From contig CBDCVN010000013.1 in the NCBI GenBank assembly GCA_965223045.1, positions 1,116,001 through 1,180,000 on the forward strand: a stretch of DNA of 64,000 nucleotides. Reading direction: 5' to 3'. A program made the position numbers and the translations under genes. The notes under the pieces were generated by a model. It was not told the DNA's origin and made no database searches. It saw only the letters and a program-made list of their open reading frames with translations. The stretch comes from CBDCVN01 sp965223045. GTDB lineage: Bacteria; Deinococcota; Deinococci; Deinococcales; Trueperaceae. Below are positions 17,349 to 26,077 of this stretch, in pieces (position 1 is the stretch's first letter; each line of letters opens with the position of its first letter).

Positions 17349-17676
17349 TTTTTTAATCCTTTCATTGAATACTTTTTTTCAACTTAGTGAATAAGACTTT
17401 AGTTTTTTAGGGTATTTATTTTCCTTAACTCTAAAAAGTTTTCTTATCACAACCTCTGACATTAAGTATAGTTAGTCACACTTACAGAGGTCTTACTTTA
17501 AAGGGGCATTTTATTACTTAAACTAGAAATATGATTAGGAAAAAGTGGAGATATGCAATTTACAAATGGTAGCCATTGTTGATTTTGTAGGTGAGGGTAA
17601 TGCTAAGCCTGTTACGCAATCAATGACACCCTAAACTTATTGACCTCTCACTTTACAGCTCTAGCATAATCTAAAT
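17349..17676. other. Divergent intergenic region with lptB promoter
   Basis: About 330 bp between the leftward broken operon and lptB. No credible ORF. The lptB promoter is at its right end (separate entry). A promoter for the leftward operon must lie near 17360-17450, but no clear boxes were found. Confidence 0.4.
17640..17672 (+). promoter_or_regulatory. Probable leaderless promoter of lptB
   Basis: TTGACC at 17640-17645 and CATAAT (17665-17670) or TAATCT (17667-17672). The spacing (19-21 bp) is long, but the -10 box ends only 4-6 bases before the ATG, and no ribosome-binding site precedes it. This is the layout of leaderless genes. Confidence 0.4.
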
Positions 17677-18459
17677 ATGACTTCCCTTAACTCTACTCCA
17701 ACAGCAGAAACCTTGCCAGATATTAATAAGAAGAATGTGAAATTAACAGCTGCTGGATTAGTTAAAAGATATGGTGGCCGCACTGTTGTTAACAACATTG
17801 ACATAGTACTTAAACCTAGTGAAATTGTAGCTTTGTTAGGGCCAAATGGTGCTGGCAAAACAACTAGTTTTTATATGATGGTTGGTTTTGTAAAACCTAC
17901 CAAGGGAAAGATTTACCTAAATGATCAAAATATTACTAGTTGGCCCATGCACAAACGTGCCCAGAACGGACTTGGTTATTTGCCTCAGGAACCTAGTGCC
18001 TTTCGAAAATTAACTGTTCGTGATAATTTGCTCTCTATTTTAGAATTTCAAGACCTAGACAAAAAAACACAAGGAGATAAGGCCAATGAGCTTCTAGAAG
18101 AATTTGGCTTGACTAACCTTGTAAATAGTCGTGCTAATACCCTTTCAGGGGGTGAGCGTAGACGCCTAGAAATTGCTCGCAGTCTAACTATTGACCCCGA
18201 TTTTATTTTGCTAGATGAACCCTTTACAGGTGTTGACCCTAAATCTATTCGTGAGATTCAAAATTTGATTGCTGATTTGCGTAAAAGACGTGGCTTGGGT
18301 GTGCTTTTAACTGATCATAGTGTACGTGAGACTTTAGCCATAGCTGACAGAGTTTATCTAATGTACGATGGCCAAGTGCGTTTTGAAGGGTCACCTGAAG
18401 ATTTTACAACTAATGATGATGTCAAACATACCTACTTAGGGATTGACTTTCAACTTTAA
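17677..18459 (+). CDS. lptB: LPS export ABC transporter ATP-binding protein LptB
   Basis: ATPase that powers lipopolysaccharide (or analogous glycolipid) extraction from the inner membrane through the Lpt bridge. 260 residues: ~25 extra at the N-terminus, then Walker A GPNGAGKTTSFYMMVG, signature LSGGERRRLEIARSL, Walker B FILLDEPFTGVDP and the switch His in LLTDHSVRETL. The FYMMVG and GERRRLEIAR strings are diagnostic for LptB among ABC ATPases. Followed 3 bp later by a DUF3084 gene, a neighbour pairing seen in Deinococcota. No lptFG is nearby. Confidence 0.9.
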   Translation: MTSLNSTPTAETLPDINKKNVKLTAAGLVKRYGGRTVVNNIDIVLKPSEIVALLGPNGAGKTTSFYMMVGFVKPTKGKIYLNDQNITSWPMHKRAQNGLGYLPQEPSAFRKLTVRDNLLSILEFQDLDKKTQGDKANELLEEFGLTNLVNSRANTLSGGERRRLEIARSLTIDPDFILLDEPFTGVDPKSIREIQNLIADLRKRRGLGVLLTDHSVRETLAIADRVYLMYDGQVRFEGSPEDFTTNDDVKHTYLGIDFQL

Positions 18460-18462
18460 ACC

Positions 18463-20076
18463 ATGGCCTACACACTTACTTTAATTACTATACTTATTAG
18501 TCTTGCTGGAGTTATTGCTTATGCTGGTGATAGGTTAGGAACTTTTATTGGTAGGAAGCGTTTGAGTATCTTTGGCATGCGTCCTAAACGTAGTGGTCAA
18601 GTAATTGGCATTGCTATGGGCGTTATCATTATGCTAACAACCCTAGGCATTTCATCTTTAGCTTTTCGTGAAGCAGCTTCAATAGTGTTAAGTGCTCAAC
18701 AAGCTGCTAAGCATTTACGTACTTTGGAACAAGAAAAAGCGCAGCTTAATAGCGAACTGGGGAATTTAAAACAAGAAACTTTAGACTTGCAACAAGAGAT
18801 AGTCTTTTTTCGTCAAGAATTACGACAAACTAGGCAAAGCTTACGCTCTGTTGTAAATGAACGTGATGATGCTGAGAATAAACTTGAGGAAGTCAATAAT
18901 CACTTGGTAAAAGCTCAAAAAGATCTGCAAAATGTTGAGCTAGAGCTAAAAAATGCTCATAAAGAACGTGAGAGTGCGCTCGAGGCAGCCAAAGTAGCTC
19001 AACAGGAAATGGCTACATTACAAACACAGGTAAGTGAAACTGAAAACCACTTGACAAATGCAACAAAGGAACTGGCGACTTTGCAAGTACAACTCCTAGC
19101 TTCTCAGAATGCCTTGCAAAACAGTCAAGAGCAGCTTAGAGAAGTAGAGGAAGATTTAGTTGCCACCCAAGAAGAATTTGCTTTACAACAACGTTTAATT
19201 GCTGATTTGAAATTTAAAGGGCAGAATACTCGCACTAATCTAACTATTTTGCAATGGCAAGCTCAGCAACTACAAGATAGAATCTTTAATTTAAGCGTTC
19301 AAGCAGCGGAGCTTAGACAGCAAAATAACTCTCTGACAGTAGCTAATGAAGTTTTAGCTAAAGATAACCACAGCTTGGAAGTGTTAAACCAAGCTCTTGA
19401 GGGGGAAAACGCTAACTTGCAAGGGCAAATAGTTACTTTAAACGAAGAATTAAGCCAAAGCAGCGAGGAACTTGAGGAAGCTCGAGCAGAAGTCATGGCA
19501 ATTAGTAAAAGAGCATTAAGCTTTGAAAAAGGCGAACTTATTTACAGTGGTGTTATTAGCTCTCAGGAGACGAGTAAGGCCTACAAACAGTTTGTTAATA
19601 TGGTTGAAGTGGTTAATGATATTAGCCGCAGTCGTGGAGCTGGTGAGATTAACATAAATAGTGAAGAGATAGATAATCTTATTGAGCAGGTAGTTAATTC
19701 TTTAGAGCAAGATATTGTTACCTTTATTTCTTCTAATCATCACATTGGGTCAACTCAGGTTAATGTAACTTTGTCTGTTAGTGAAAACCGTAAAATTGTA
19801 GATGCTGGTCAGCTAATTAGTTCCCACCAGTTTTTTATTGCTGAAAACAGTCCTCAAGAAACAATTAGAAATGAAGTAAGTCATTTAAATAGTAAAACTA
19901 ATAGTAATCTACGCTCCATGGGAATGCTTGCTACAGTTACCTCTTCAGCTAGTGAGGTGAGTGAATTCAGTAGTTTACTTTCAGAACTTAACGGCACAGT
20001 GGTAATTGGGGCAGTAGCTGAAGATGAAATATACGTTGGTGAAGAGGCTTCGGTATGCTTTGTAGTTTTGCGTTAG
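18463..20076 (+). CDS. DUF3084 coiled-coil membrane protein (537 aa)
   Basis: ATG at 18463, 3 bp after lptB with no ribosome-binding site, so translation is probably coupled. Two N-terminal membrane helices (about residues 1-22 and 46-68) enclose the short basic loop LGTFIGRKRLSIFGMRPKRSG. Residues ~85-345 are one long heptad-rich coiled coil (Glu, Gln, Leu rich). The C-terminal ~180 residues form the globular DUF3084 part ending CFVVLR. The family is known mainly from cyanobacteria and Deinococcota, and its function is unknown. The linkage with lptB suggests a role at the cell envelope (inference). Confidence 0.8.
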   Translation: MAYTLTLITILISLAGVIAYAGDRLGTFIGRKRLSIFGMRPKRSGQVIGIAMGVIIMLTTLGISSLAFREAASIVLSAQQAAKHLRTLEQEKAQLNSELGNLKQETLDLQQEIVFFRQELRQTRQSLRSVVNERDDAENKLEEVNNHLVKAQKDLQNVELELKNAHKERESALEAAKVAQQEMATLQTQVSETENHLTNATKELATLQVQLLASQNALQNSQEQLREVEEDLVATQEEFALQQRLIADLKFKGQNTRTNLTILQWQAQQLQDRIFNLSVQAAELRQQNNSLTVANEVLAKDNHSLEVLNQALEGENANLQGQIVTLNEELSQSSEELEEARAEVMAISKRALSFEKGELIYSGVISSQETSKAYKQFVNMVEVVNDISRSRGAGEININSEEIDNLIEQVVNSLEQDIVTFISSNHHIGSTQVNVTLSVSENRKIVDAGQLISSHQFFIAENSPQETIRNEVSHLNSKTNSNLRSMGMLATVTSSASEVSEFSSLLSELNGTVVIGAVAEDEIYVGEEASVCFVVLR

Positions 20077-20139
20077 CCTGACCAAGTATTGGCCCACCTT
20101 GAATCCAATTTTTAAAGAGGCTCATATAAACCCTTAATT

Positions 20140-20216
20140 AGGTCTTTTATGCCCTATTCTCCTTTCTAGCTCAGGTACAATTAATATTTGGGAATGTGGT
20201 TAGCCTGAGCTAATAA
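20140..20216 (-). ncRNA. Orphan leader element, distal half (split by IS1634)
   Basis: Matches the leader of the lipoprotein gene at 58864: the hairpin with outer stem GCTCAGGC / CCTGAGC and inner CCCA loop, and AGGAGAATAGG ahead of where the start codon should be. Here the ATG position reads ATA and no gene follows, so this is a relic or a stand-alone small RNA. The proximal half, hairpin and promoter lie beyond the IS at 22098-22183. Confidence 0.55.
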
Positions 20217-22097
20217 CGCAAGTTGTATCGAAAAAACGCCATTTTCAACTTTAAAAACACTGTTACCAAAGCCAGTATCACCACTTTTCTACTTTTTTCA
20301 AGTAGCCACAGCATATCATTGACAAAATAGGGATATATTTTTATAGTGTAGCCATAGTGGCTACTACAAACAATATGCACCTAGAGATCCAGTATGCGAA
20401 TACAGATAAGCCAGTAGGAGTAATACGTAGCAGCTATCGTGAAGATGGAAAAATAAAACACAAACAATTCGGAAGGATAACAGGACAAACTCTAGAGCAA
20501 CTTAAAATGTTACAGCTAACCTTTCGTAATGAGGTTATTGCTAAAAGTAATCCAAAAGCTGTACAAATAGTAGGCAGTAAAGAATATGGAGCAAGTCATA
20601 CGATATTGTCAATGATTAAGGAAATAGGATTAGATAAGGCAATGTATTCACAACCCCAGCCATGGGTGAGTAACATAAGCGCGATGATAATAGGTAGGAT
20701 AATATTTGCTGGAAGCAAGTTAGCATTATGCAATCAATATAATAATAGTAGTCTTTGGGAACAATGTGGAGTAGAAGGAAGACCAGATGTAAGAAAACAT
20801 TGTTATGAGGCATTAGATAGACTGCTAGCAAGACAAAAAGGAATTCAGAAGAAGTTAGCCAAGAAACATCTCAAGAATGGAAATCTTGTACTATATGATG
20901 TCACGAGCAGTTATTTGGAAGGCCAATACACAAATAGCGAATTGGTAAAATATGGATATAACCGAGACGGGAAGAAGAAACATGAACAAATAGTAATAGG
21001 ATTAATATGTAATGGAGAAGGTTGTCCAGTAGGAGTAGAAGTTTTCAAGGGAAATACTAAGGATCAGACAACAGTTTCAAACAAGATAGGAGAACTAAAA
21101 GAGACGTATGAAATAAAGCAAGCGATATTTGTAGGGGATAGAGGAATGGTAACAGAAGCAATAGCAGAAGAATTAGAGGAAAAAGGTGTAAAGACAATAG
21201 GAGCACTAACAAGGGCTGGAATACATAAACTAATAGAAAAAGGAATAATAAAGCCATCTGAGTTCAATGAAAAGAAGATAACAGAGGTAGTAAACGCTGA
21301 AAATCCAAGTAGAAGATACTGTTTATGCAAAAACCCTGAATCAGCAAAACGAGATGCAAAAACGAGAGAAAAACTGATTGAACTGACGACTGAGGAGCTT
21401 GAAGAAATAGCAAACTACAAGCAAAAAACAACTGTAGAGGTATTGGGAGCACGAGTAGGAAAAGTGCTACAGAAATACAAAATGGGTAAATATATTAGTT
21501 GGAAAGTAACAGGAGATAATAAAGAAAAGGAATCAACCAAACATAAGCTGTTATGGAGTAAAAAAGAAGGGGCAATAGCAAAAGCTAAGGATCTAGATGG
21601 ATGTTATGTAATAACAACCAAAGTAGATGAAAAAACGATGGACAAAGAAGAGGTTGTGACTAGCTACAAGAAACTAGAGCAAGTAGAAAAAGCATTCCGC
21701 AATTTAAAAACAGTGCAGTTAGAAATGCGACCTGTGTATCATAATCTAGATCATCGTATCAAAGCACATGTATTTTTATGTATGCTAGCGTATTATGTGC
21801 AGTGGCACATGCAAAAACGATTAGGACCATTGTTCAAGAAGGACAAAAAAGGATGGGAAAGAAGATGGACGTTTGTACAAGTAATAGAAACACTGAAAAC
21901 AATCACCAGAAATAGAATTGAAACAAATGGAATGTCTTTTTATCGGAACACTGTTCCAGACGAAGAGCAAAAATATATCTTAGACCTGATGGGGGTCGAG
22001 ATGTAGCCATTTTTTATAAAAAATAATTTCACCCTAAAACCTCAAATAGCACGGGATTTTAGGGGTCAAAAACCCTACTTTTTGATGACAAAATGCG
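20217..22097 (+). mobile_element. IS1634-type insertion sequence (1881 bp)
   Basis: Bounded by a 6-bp duplication TAATAA (20211-20216 and 22098-22103). Imperfect terminal repeats share CGCA, TTGT and an A-tract (left CGCAAGTTGTATCGAAAAA; right, reversed, CGCATTTTGTCATCAAAAA). Boundaries are confirmed because the flanks rejoin into a leader element that exists uninterrupted at 58883-58970. Confidence 0.85.
20357..22006 (+). CDS. IS1634-family transposase (549 aa)
   Basis: GTG at 20357 (an in-frame ATG six codons later is an alternative); neither has a clear ribosome-binding site. Catalytic residues are probably the Asp in LVLYDVTSSYLEG, the Asp in IFVGDRGMV and the Glu in SYKKLEQVEKAFRNLK. 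This arrangement, with the HRIKAHVFLCMLAYY segment near the end, is typical of the IS1634 branch of IS4-like enzymes. Full length, no interruption. Codon use is richer in A than in the host genes, and no host octamer is present. Confidence 0.85.
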   Translation: MATTNNMHLEIQYANTDKPVGVIRSSYREDGKIKHKQFGRITGQTLEQLKMLQLTFRNEVIAKSNPKAVQIVGSKEYGASHTILSMIKEIGLDKAMYSQPQPWVSNISAMIIGRIIFAGSKLALCNQYNNSSLWEQCGVEGRPDVRKHCYEALDRLLARQKGIQKKLAKKHLKNGNLVLYDVTSSYLEGQYTNSELVKYGYNRDGKKKHEQIVIGLICNGEGCPVGVEVFKGNTKDQTTVSNKIGELKETYEIKQAIFVGDRGMVTEAIAEELEEKGVKTIGALTRAGIHKLIEKGIIKPSEFNEKKITEVVNAENPSRRYCLCKNPESAKRDAKTREKLIELTTEELEEIANYKQKTTVEVLGARVGKVLQKYKMGKYISWKVTGDNKEKESTKHKLLWSKKEGAIAKAKDLDGCYVITTKVDEKTMDKEEVVTSYKKLEQVEKAFRNLKTVQLEMRPVYHNLDHRIKAHVFLCMLAYYVQWHMQKRLGPLFKKDKKGWERRWTFVQVIETLKTITRNRIETNGMSFYRNTVPDEEQKYILDLMGVEM

Positions 22098-22183
22098 TAA
22101 TAAGTACTTTGGTACTTAAGGCATGCACTTGGTTTGTGCTTGCTAGGAGTAAGAATATTGAGCTGTTGTTTCAAGGCTGTTTT
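22098..22183 (-). promoter_or_regulatory. Orphan 11-bp-repeat promoter and 5' hairpin
   Basis: On the minus strand: AAAAC, 6 bp, GAAACA, exactly 9 bp, TATTCT (22152-22157), then about 8 bp to hairpin GCAAGCAC-AAACCAA-GTGCATGC and a second hairpin AAGTAC / GTACTT. Same design as the promoters at 55751, 57364 and 58978. Transcription would run into the IS1634 element, so the original transcript is cut. Confidence 0.6.
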
Positions 22184-22290
22184 AGTTTTTAGTTGCAATT
22201 AGATATTAGAAGTGACAAACTTATAGGGGAAAGGATTTCAAATTGTTTGTTAATGATGGGAGTATTAGATATAAAGTTTTAGGAGAAGTG

Positions 22291-22932
22291 ATGAAGCTTT
22301 TTACAATAGTTTTTGGAAGTATTTTTTTGCTATTTATCTCTAGCTGTACTCCAGCTGCTTTGGGCACTGCTACTGCAAACCCTATAAAAGTAGCTTTTGC
22401 AGAAGATGTTTTAGAAACAGAAAGTGTGGACATAGTTGCTGGAGAAATTATATATGTGCAAGTAGAGCAGCCATCAGGGTATTTTGCTTTTAATGAGCGA
22501 AAACTAAACCAACTCGATAGTCGATTAGAAATACCTATAGGTGCAAGTGAAGATGATGACTTTGTCACAGAGGTTTCCTCGTGGTTTACTTTAGTAGGTC
22601 ATCAACTTTTTTATAGTGCCAACGGTGAATTTGTAGAGGTTAATAATGAAGATTGGGGTGTTGAGCTCAAGAAAGCAGTGGCCCAGCGCAGGATAGATAG
22701 TGTTAATAGAGGACGATCTAATACTAACACTGTAAACATTCGATACATTGATTGGATTAACTTTGTATTTGCTATTACTTCAGATACCCGAGCTGGAGGA
22801 GAATATTTTGTTGTAGCTACTATTCAAGCACAAGGTGGCAAGACTGAAGAAGTTGTGCTTAGGCTTAAGGTACCATCAAATGGGCTTCCTAAAGACCTTC
22901 CTACAGGGAGTATTAGTGGCTTTGCCTCATAA
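22291..22932 (+). CDS. Predicted lipoprotein of unknown function (213 aa)
   Basis: ATG at 22291 with AGGAGAAG 2-3 bp upstream is preferred over an in-frame TTG at 22243. The N-terminus MKLFTIVFGSIFLLFISSC is a lipoprotein signal with a lipobox ending at Cys19. The mature part has no motif I recognise: a beta-rich first half, a Gln/Arg/Asn-rich loop (AVAQRRIDSVNRGRSNT) and a C-terminal beta stretch with GGEYFVVATIQA. Monocistronic, converging on the ABC gene at 22985. Confidence 0.65.
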   Translation: MKLFTIVFGSIFLLFISSCTPAALGTATANPIKVAFAEDVLETESVDIVAGEIIYVQVEQPSGYFAFNERKLNQLDSRLEIPIGASEDDDFVTEVSSWFTLVGHQLFYSANGEFVEVNNEDWGVELKKAVAQRRIDSVNRGRSNTNTVNIRYIDWINFVFAITSDTRAGGEYFVVATIQAQGGKTEEVVLRLKVPSNGLPKDLPTGSISGFAS

Positions 22933-22984
22933 ATGACCACTTCTAGCTCTTGATGTTTTTCAAGGGCCAAAGTACAAACTAAAG

Positions 22985-23740
22985 TTAATTAGAACTAAGA
23001 AAATTTTGCCCAAGTGCTTTAATGGTTTTCATTACTGCTTGTGAGAAGACCTCTTGGCCTCGAAAGTCCTCATTGCGAATTGGTGGCTCGTTTACTATGA
23101 TTTCTTTGATTACTTTTCCTGGGCTCGAGCTAAACACCAAGATACGTCCTGATAAGTAAACTGCTTCAAAAACATTATGAGTCACATATAAAATTGTAGC
23201 TCCAGTAGCTTCCTTAACATATAAAAGTTCTTGATTAAGTTTTTGGCGGGTAATTTCATCAAGTGCTCCAAAAGGCTCATCCATAAGCAATAAGTGTGGT
23301 TTGGTTATGAGTGCTCTTGCAATAGAAACACGCATGCTCATGCCTCCAGAAAGCTCTTTAGGGTAAGCTTTAAGGAAATTACTTAAACCCATCAAATCAA
23401 GCACCTTTGCAGCTCGAGCGAGTCGTTCTTGCTTAGCTACACCAGCTAACTCTAATGGTAAAGCCACATTTGCTATTACCATACGCCAAGGTAGCAAGTT
23501 CGCTTCTTGGAAAACAAAACCTAAAGAACCCTTGGATCCCTTAGGGGGTTTTCCTTTAACTTTGATCTCACCAGATGTTTCTTTGCTTAGACCTGCAATT
23601 ATTTTTAATAAAGTAGACTTACCACAACCAGAAGGACCTACTATAGAAACAAATTCCCCCTCTTTAACTTCTAAATTAGTATTTTGTAAGGCTACTGTAC
23701 CGTTGGAGTAAATCTTACCTAGCTGTTTAACACTTATCAA
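22985..23740 (-). CDS. SsuB/TauB-type ABC transporter ATP-binding protein (orphan)
   Basis: 251 residues with Walker A GPSGCGKSTLLK, Q-loop FVFQEANLLPWR, signature LSGGMSMRVSIARAL, Walker B LLLMDEPFGALD and switch His in YVTHNVFEA. The NLLPWRMV and DEPFGALDEITR strings place it in the nitrate/sulfonate/taurine uptake group. The start is a TTG at 23740 with no clear ribosome-binding site, 17 bp after a lipoprotein gene. No permease or solute-binding gene lies beside it, unlike normal ssu/tau operons, so its partners must be elsewhere or lost. Confidence 0.8.
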   Translation of the reverse strand: MISVKQLGKIYSNGTVALQNTNLEVKEGEFVSIVGPSGCGKSTLLKIIAGLSKETSGEIKVKGKPPKGSKGSLGFVFQEANLLPWRMVIANVALPLELAGVAKQERLARAAKVLDLMGLSNFLKAYPKELSGGMSMRVSIARALITKPHLLLMDEPFGALDEITRQKLNQELLYVKEATGATILYVTHNVFEAVYLSGRILVFSSSPGKVIKEIIVNEPPIRNEDFRGQEVFSQAVMKTIKALGQNFLSSN

Positions 23741-23757
23741 TATTTTATTACTCTGTT

Positions 23758-24237
23758 TTAGGGCAGTGTTATTTCCCCTGCATTTATCATTTTAGTTTTA
23801 CTATTATCGTCTTCGACAGATACCTGTACATAAAATTTCCCCCTTAGAGGGATACATTCTAATGGTACTTGTCTTCCAAAATCCCAAGATTCATTAGGCA
23901 TCACTTCTGTGATTATGTTACTTGCGCCAATACTGATCAATACACCATCTATCTCATGAAAATTAGGAGGACAACTATGATTTTCCGCATCCCATGTCCA
24001 ACTAGGTTCTAAGTTGAAGTCTTGGTTTGAGTATAGTTTTATAATAAAAGGTAGATCAGAAACATTTTGCCCCTTTGAACCTTGATTAAACACTTTGACA
24101 TTTACTCTTAAAGTATCTTCTATAAGCTGATTTTGTGCCTGATAAACAATTGTGGGATCATTTGCAGCAGAACAGGCTGCTGGCAGTAATAGAAGGAGCA
24201 AGGTTGTTCTGGTTAAGTAGTTGATTATCTTGTTCAC
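23758..24237 (-). CDS. Small secreted protein, probable lipoprotein (159 aa)
   Basis: GTG start at 24237 with AGGAAGG about 10 bp upstream. MNKIINYLTRTTLLLLLLPAAC is a signal peptide whose Cys22 follows a tolerable lipobox (LPAAC). The mature region begins DPTIVYQAQNQL and has two Cys (ENHSCPPNF and PLECIPLRG) that could pair, and a beta-rich CARDB-like look (TLRVNVKVFNQGSKGQNVS), the pattern of domains that extend surface or binding proteins. It could be the exported partner of the neighbouring ABC ATPase, but it does not resemble a solute-binding protein. Confidence 0.6.
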   Translation of the reverse strand: MNKIINYLTRTTLLLLLLPAACSAANDPTIVYQAQNQLIEDTLRVNVKVFNQGSKGQNVSDLPFIIKLYSNQDFNLEPSWTWDAENHSCPPNFHEIDGVLISIGASNIITEVMPNESWDFGRQVPLECIPLRGKFYVQVSVEDDNSKTKMINAGEITLP

Positions 24238-24520
24238 ACTTTACCACCTTCCTAATGTGGACCAGTAAATAAAGAACAATACTTTAGGTTGCCCTAAATG
24301 TTTTAAAAACTTAAAATTATTAGGGGGAACCTTCATCATATTTCTAATATAAACGTTTTAGTCAAAAGAAGTATTAAATTGTGGGTTAAGTGGGTAAGCG
24401 AAAGCTTTTTGGCATGTCAAGACTGCCCAAGTACTTATCCTATGAATTTGTCCTTGTCAAATAAGAGGGCTGGCAATTTTACTACTAGCTCCAAAAGATA
24501 TAATATTTAGGTTAACTCTA
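24238..24520. other. Intergenic region left of the IS701-type element
   Basis: No credible ORF. Contains the 5' region of the leftward lipoprotein gene, with a small hairpin TTTAGG-GCAA-CCTAAA (24283-24298, minus strand, GNRA-type loop) about 45 bp before the start codon. Promoter boxes were not identified. Confidence 0.4.
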
Positions 24521-26040
24521 CAGCGCAATGTTGCATATTAAGTAAGGGGAAGTGCGAAAAAAGTGCGAGTGTGAATAATAAATTAAGGCTATGAAAAACA
24601 TTTATAAAGCACACAATGAAATATTAGAAGAGGCCGTAAATTTAAGTCCTCCAGAATGCAACTTAGTTGAAGCAGATATAGAAGCGCTAGCAAAAGAACT
24701 CAAAGAATACGTAGCAGAGTTTGAAGAAGCATTTAAACGACCTGAAAGTTTGATCTGGACAGGACATTATCTAAAAGGTTTGTTAAGCAACCTTGATCGA
24801 AAAAATATAGAAGCAATGGCACTATCAATAGGACTGAATGTCCGTAGCATGCAAAACTTTGTAGGACAAAGCCCTTGGCAGTTAGAACCTGTGATTGACA
24901 CGCATCAAAAACTTATTGCAGAAAGTTTAGGTAATGATGGAGTACTGATAGTTGATGAATCAGGGAATGTAAAACAAGGAAAAAGCTCAGTAGGAGTAGC
25001 AAGGCAATATTGTGGATCAGTAGGAAAAGTGGAGAACAGTCAAGTAGGAGTATACCTAGGGTATGCCAGTAACAAAGGACATACCTTAACAGAAGGGCAG
25101 TTGTACTTACCAGAACAATGGTTTGATAAAGAGCATGAACAAAAAAGGGAAGAATGTGGAGTGCCAAAGGATCTAGAATTTAGAACCAAACCAGAAATAG
25201 CGTTAGGAATGATAAAAAAGACAGAAGAGAGAGGGCATTTGAGCTTTGAATATGTGCTAGCAGATGCATTGTATGGAAATAATATCGAGTTTAGAGATGG
25301 AGTAGCTGAATTAGGAAAAAAGTACTTTACAGCAGTATCTTGCGATACGCAGGTATACAAGGAGAAGCCAGAGGTCAAGGTACCTGAATATAAAGGTAGG
25401 GGAAGGAAGCCGAAACTAGCAAGGGCAAATATTGAATCAATACGGATAGATGAGTTAGCAAAGGAAATAGAAGCAGAAAAATGGAGTAAACATGTAGTGA
25501 AAGAAGGAAGTAAAGGGCCAATAGTATGTGAATTTGCCTTTGAGCGAATATGGGAAACAAGGGGAGAAGAAGAGCCAGTGGAACTGTGGTTGGTAATTCG
25601 GCGTAACCTAAATGAGAAAAGAGAGATAAGCTATTATTTGTGCAATGACTCAGAAGAAGTCAGCCTAGAAACATTAGTGTGGCTAAGTGGAATGAGATGG
25701 CCGATAGAAACATCGTTTGAGGAATCAAAAGAAGAACTGGGGCTTGATCACTACGAAACTAGAAGCTACTTAGGTTGGCATCACCATATACTATTAACTT
25801 GTCTAGCACATCATTTTCTGGTGAGGATGCGTTTAATGTTAGGAGAAAAGTCTCCAGCTTTAACTTTGCCACAGGCAAGAGTGCTGCTCAAGGCAGCAAT
25901 ACCGTTACCTAGATTGACAATAGCTCAATCACTAAATCTAATTCGTTACTATCAGCGCAGAAATTATACTGCTTATGCTTCGCATCGAAAACGTACTCTT
26001 GCTATATTGTCTAGGAGTTATATTCCATGACATTGCGCTG
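24521..26040 (+). mobile_element. IS701-type insertion sequence (1520 bp)
   Basis: Perfect 10-bp terminal repeats CAGCGCAATG (24521) and CATTGCGCTG (ending 26040), extending imperfectly inward to TGT. TA flanks both ends (24519-24520, 26041-26042); a longer duplication, as expected for the family, could not be resolved. Confidence 0.8.
24591..26030 (+). CDS. IS701-family DDE transposase (479 aa)
   Basis: ATG at 24591. The first catalytic Asp lies in VLIVDESGNVKQGKSSVG, followed by the strongly conserved GVARQYCGSVGKVENSQVGV block, the second Asp in VLADALYGN, and the Glu in WPIETSFEESKEELGLDHYE. These strings identify the IS701 family. No frameshift or stop; the gene fills its element and is probably functional. 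No host palindrome occurs within it. Confidence 0.9.
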   Translation: MKNIYKAHNEILEEAVNLSPPECNLVEADIEALAKELKEYVAEFEEAFKRPESLIWTGHYLKGLLSNLDRKNIEAMALSIGLNVRSMQNFVGQSPWQLEPVIDTHQKLIAESLGNDGVLIVDESGNVKQGKSSVGVARQYCGSVGKVENSQVGVYLGYASNKGHTLTEGQLYLPEQWFDKEHEQKREECGVPKDLEFRTKPEIALGMIKKTEERGHLSFEYVLADALYGNNIEFRDGVAELGKKYFTAVSCDTQVYKEKPEVKVPEYKGRGRKPKLARANIESIRIDELAKEIEAEKWSKHVVKEGSKGPIVCEFAFERIWETRGEEEPVELWLVIRRNLNEKREISYYLCNDSEEVSLETLVWLSGMRWPIETSFEESKEELGLDHYETRSYLGWHHHILLTCLAHHFLVRMRLMLGEKSPALTLPQARVLLKAAIPLPRLTIAQSLNLIRYYQRRNYTAYASHRKRTLAILSRSYIP

Positions 26041-26077
26041 TAATATTAATTGATTTTAAAAATAAAACTTGAATAAA

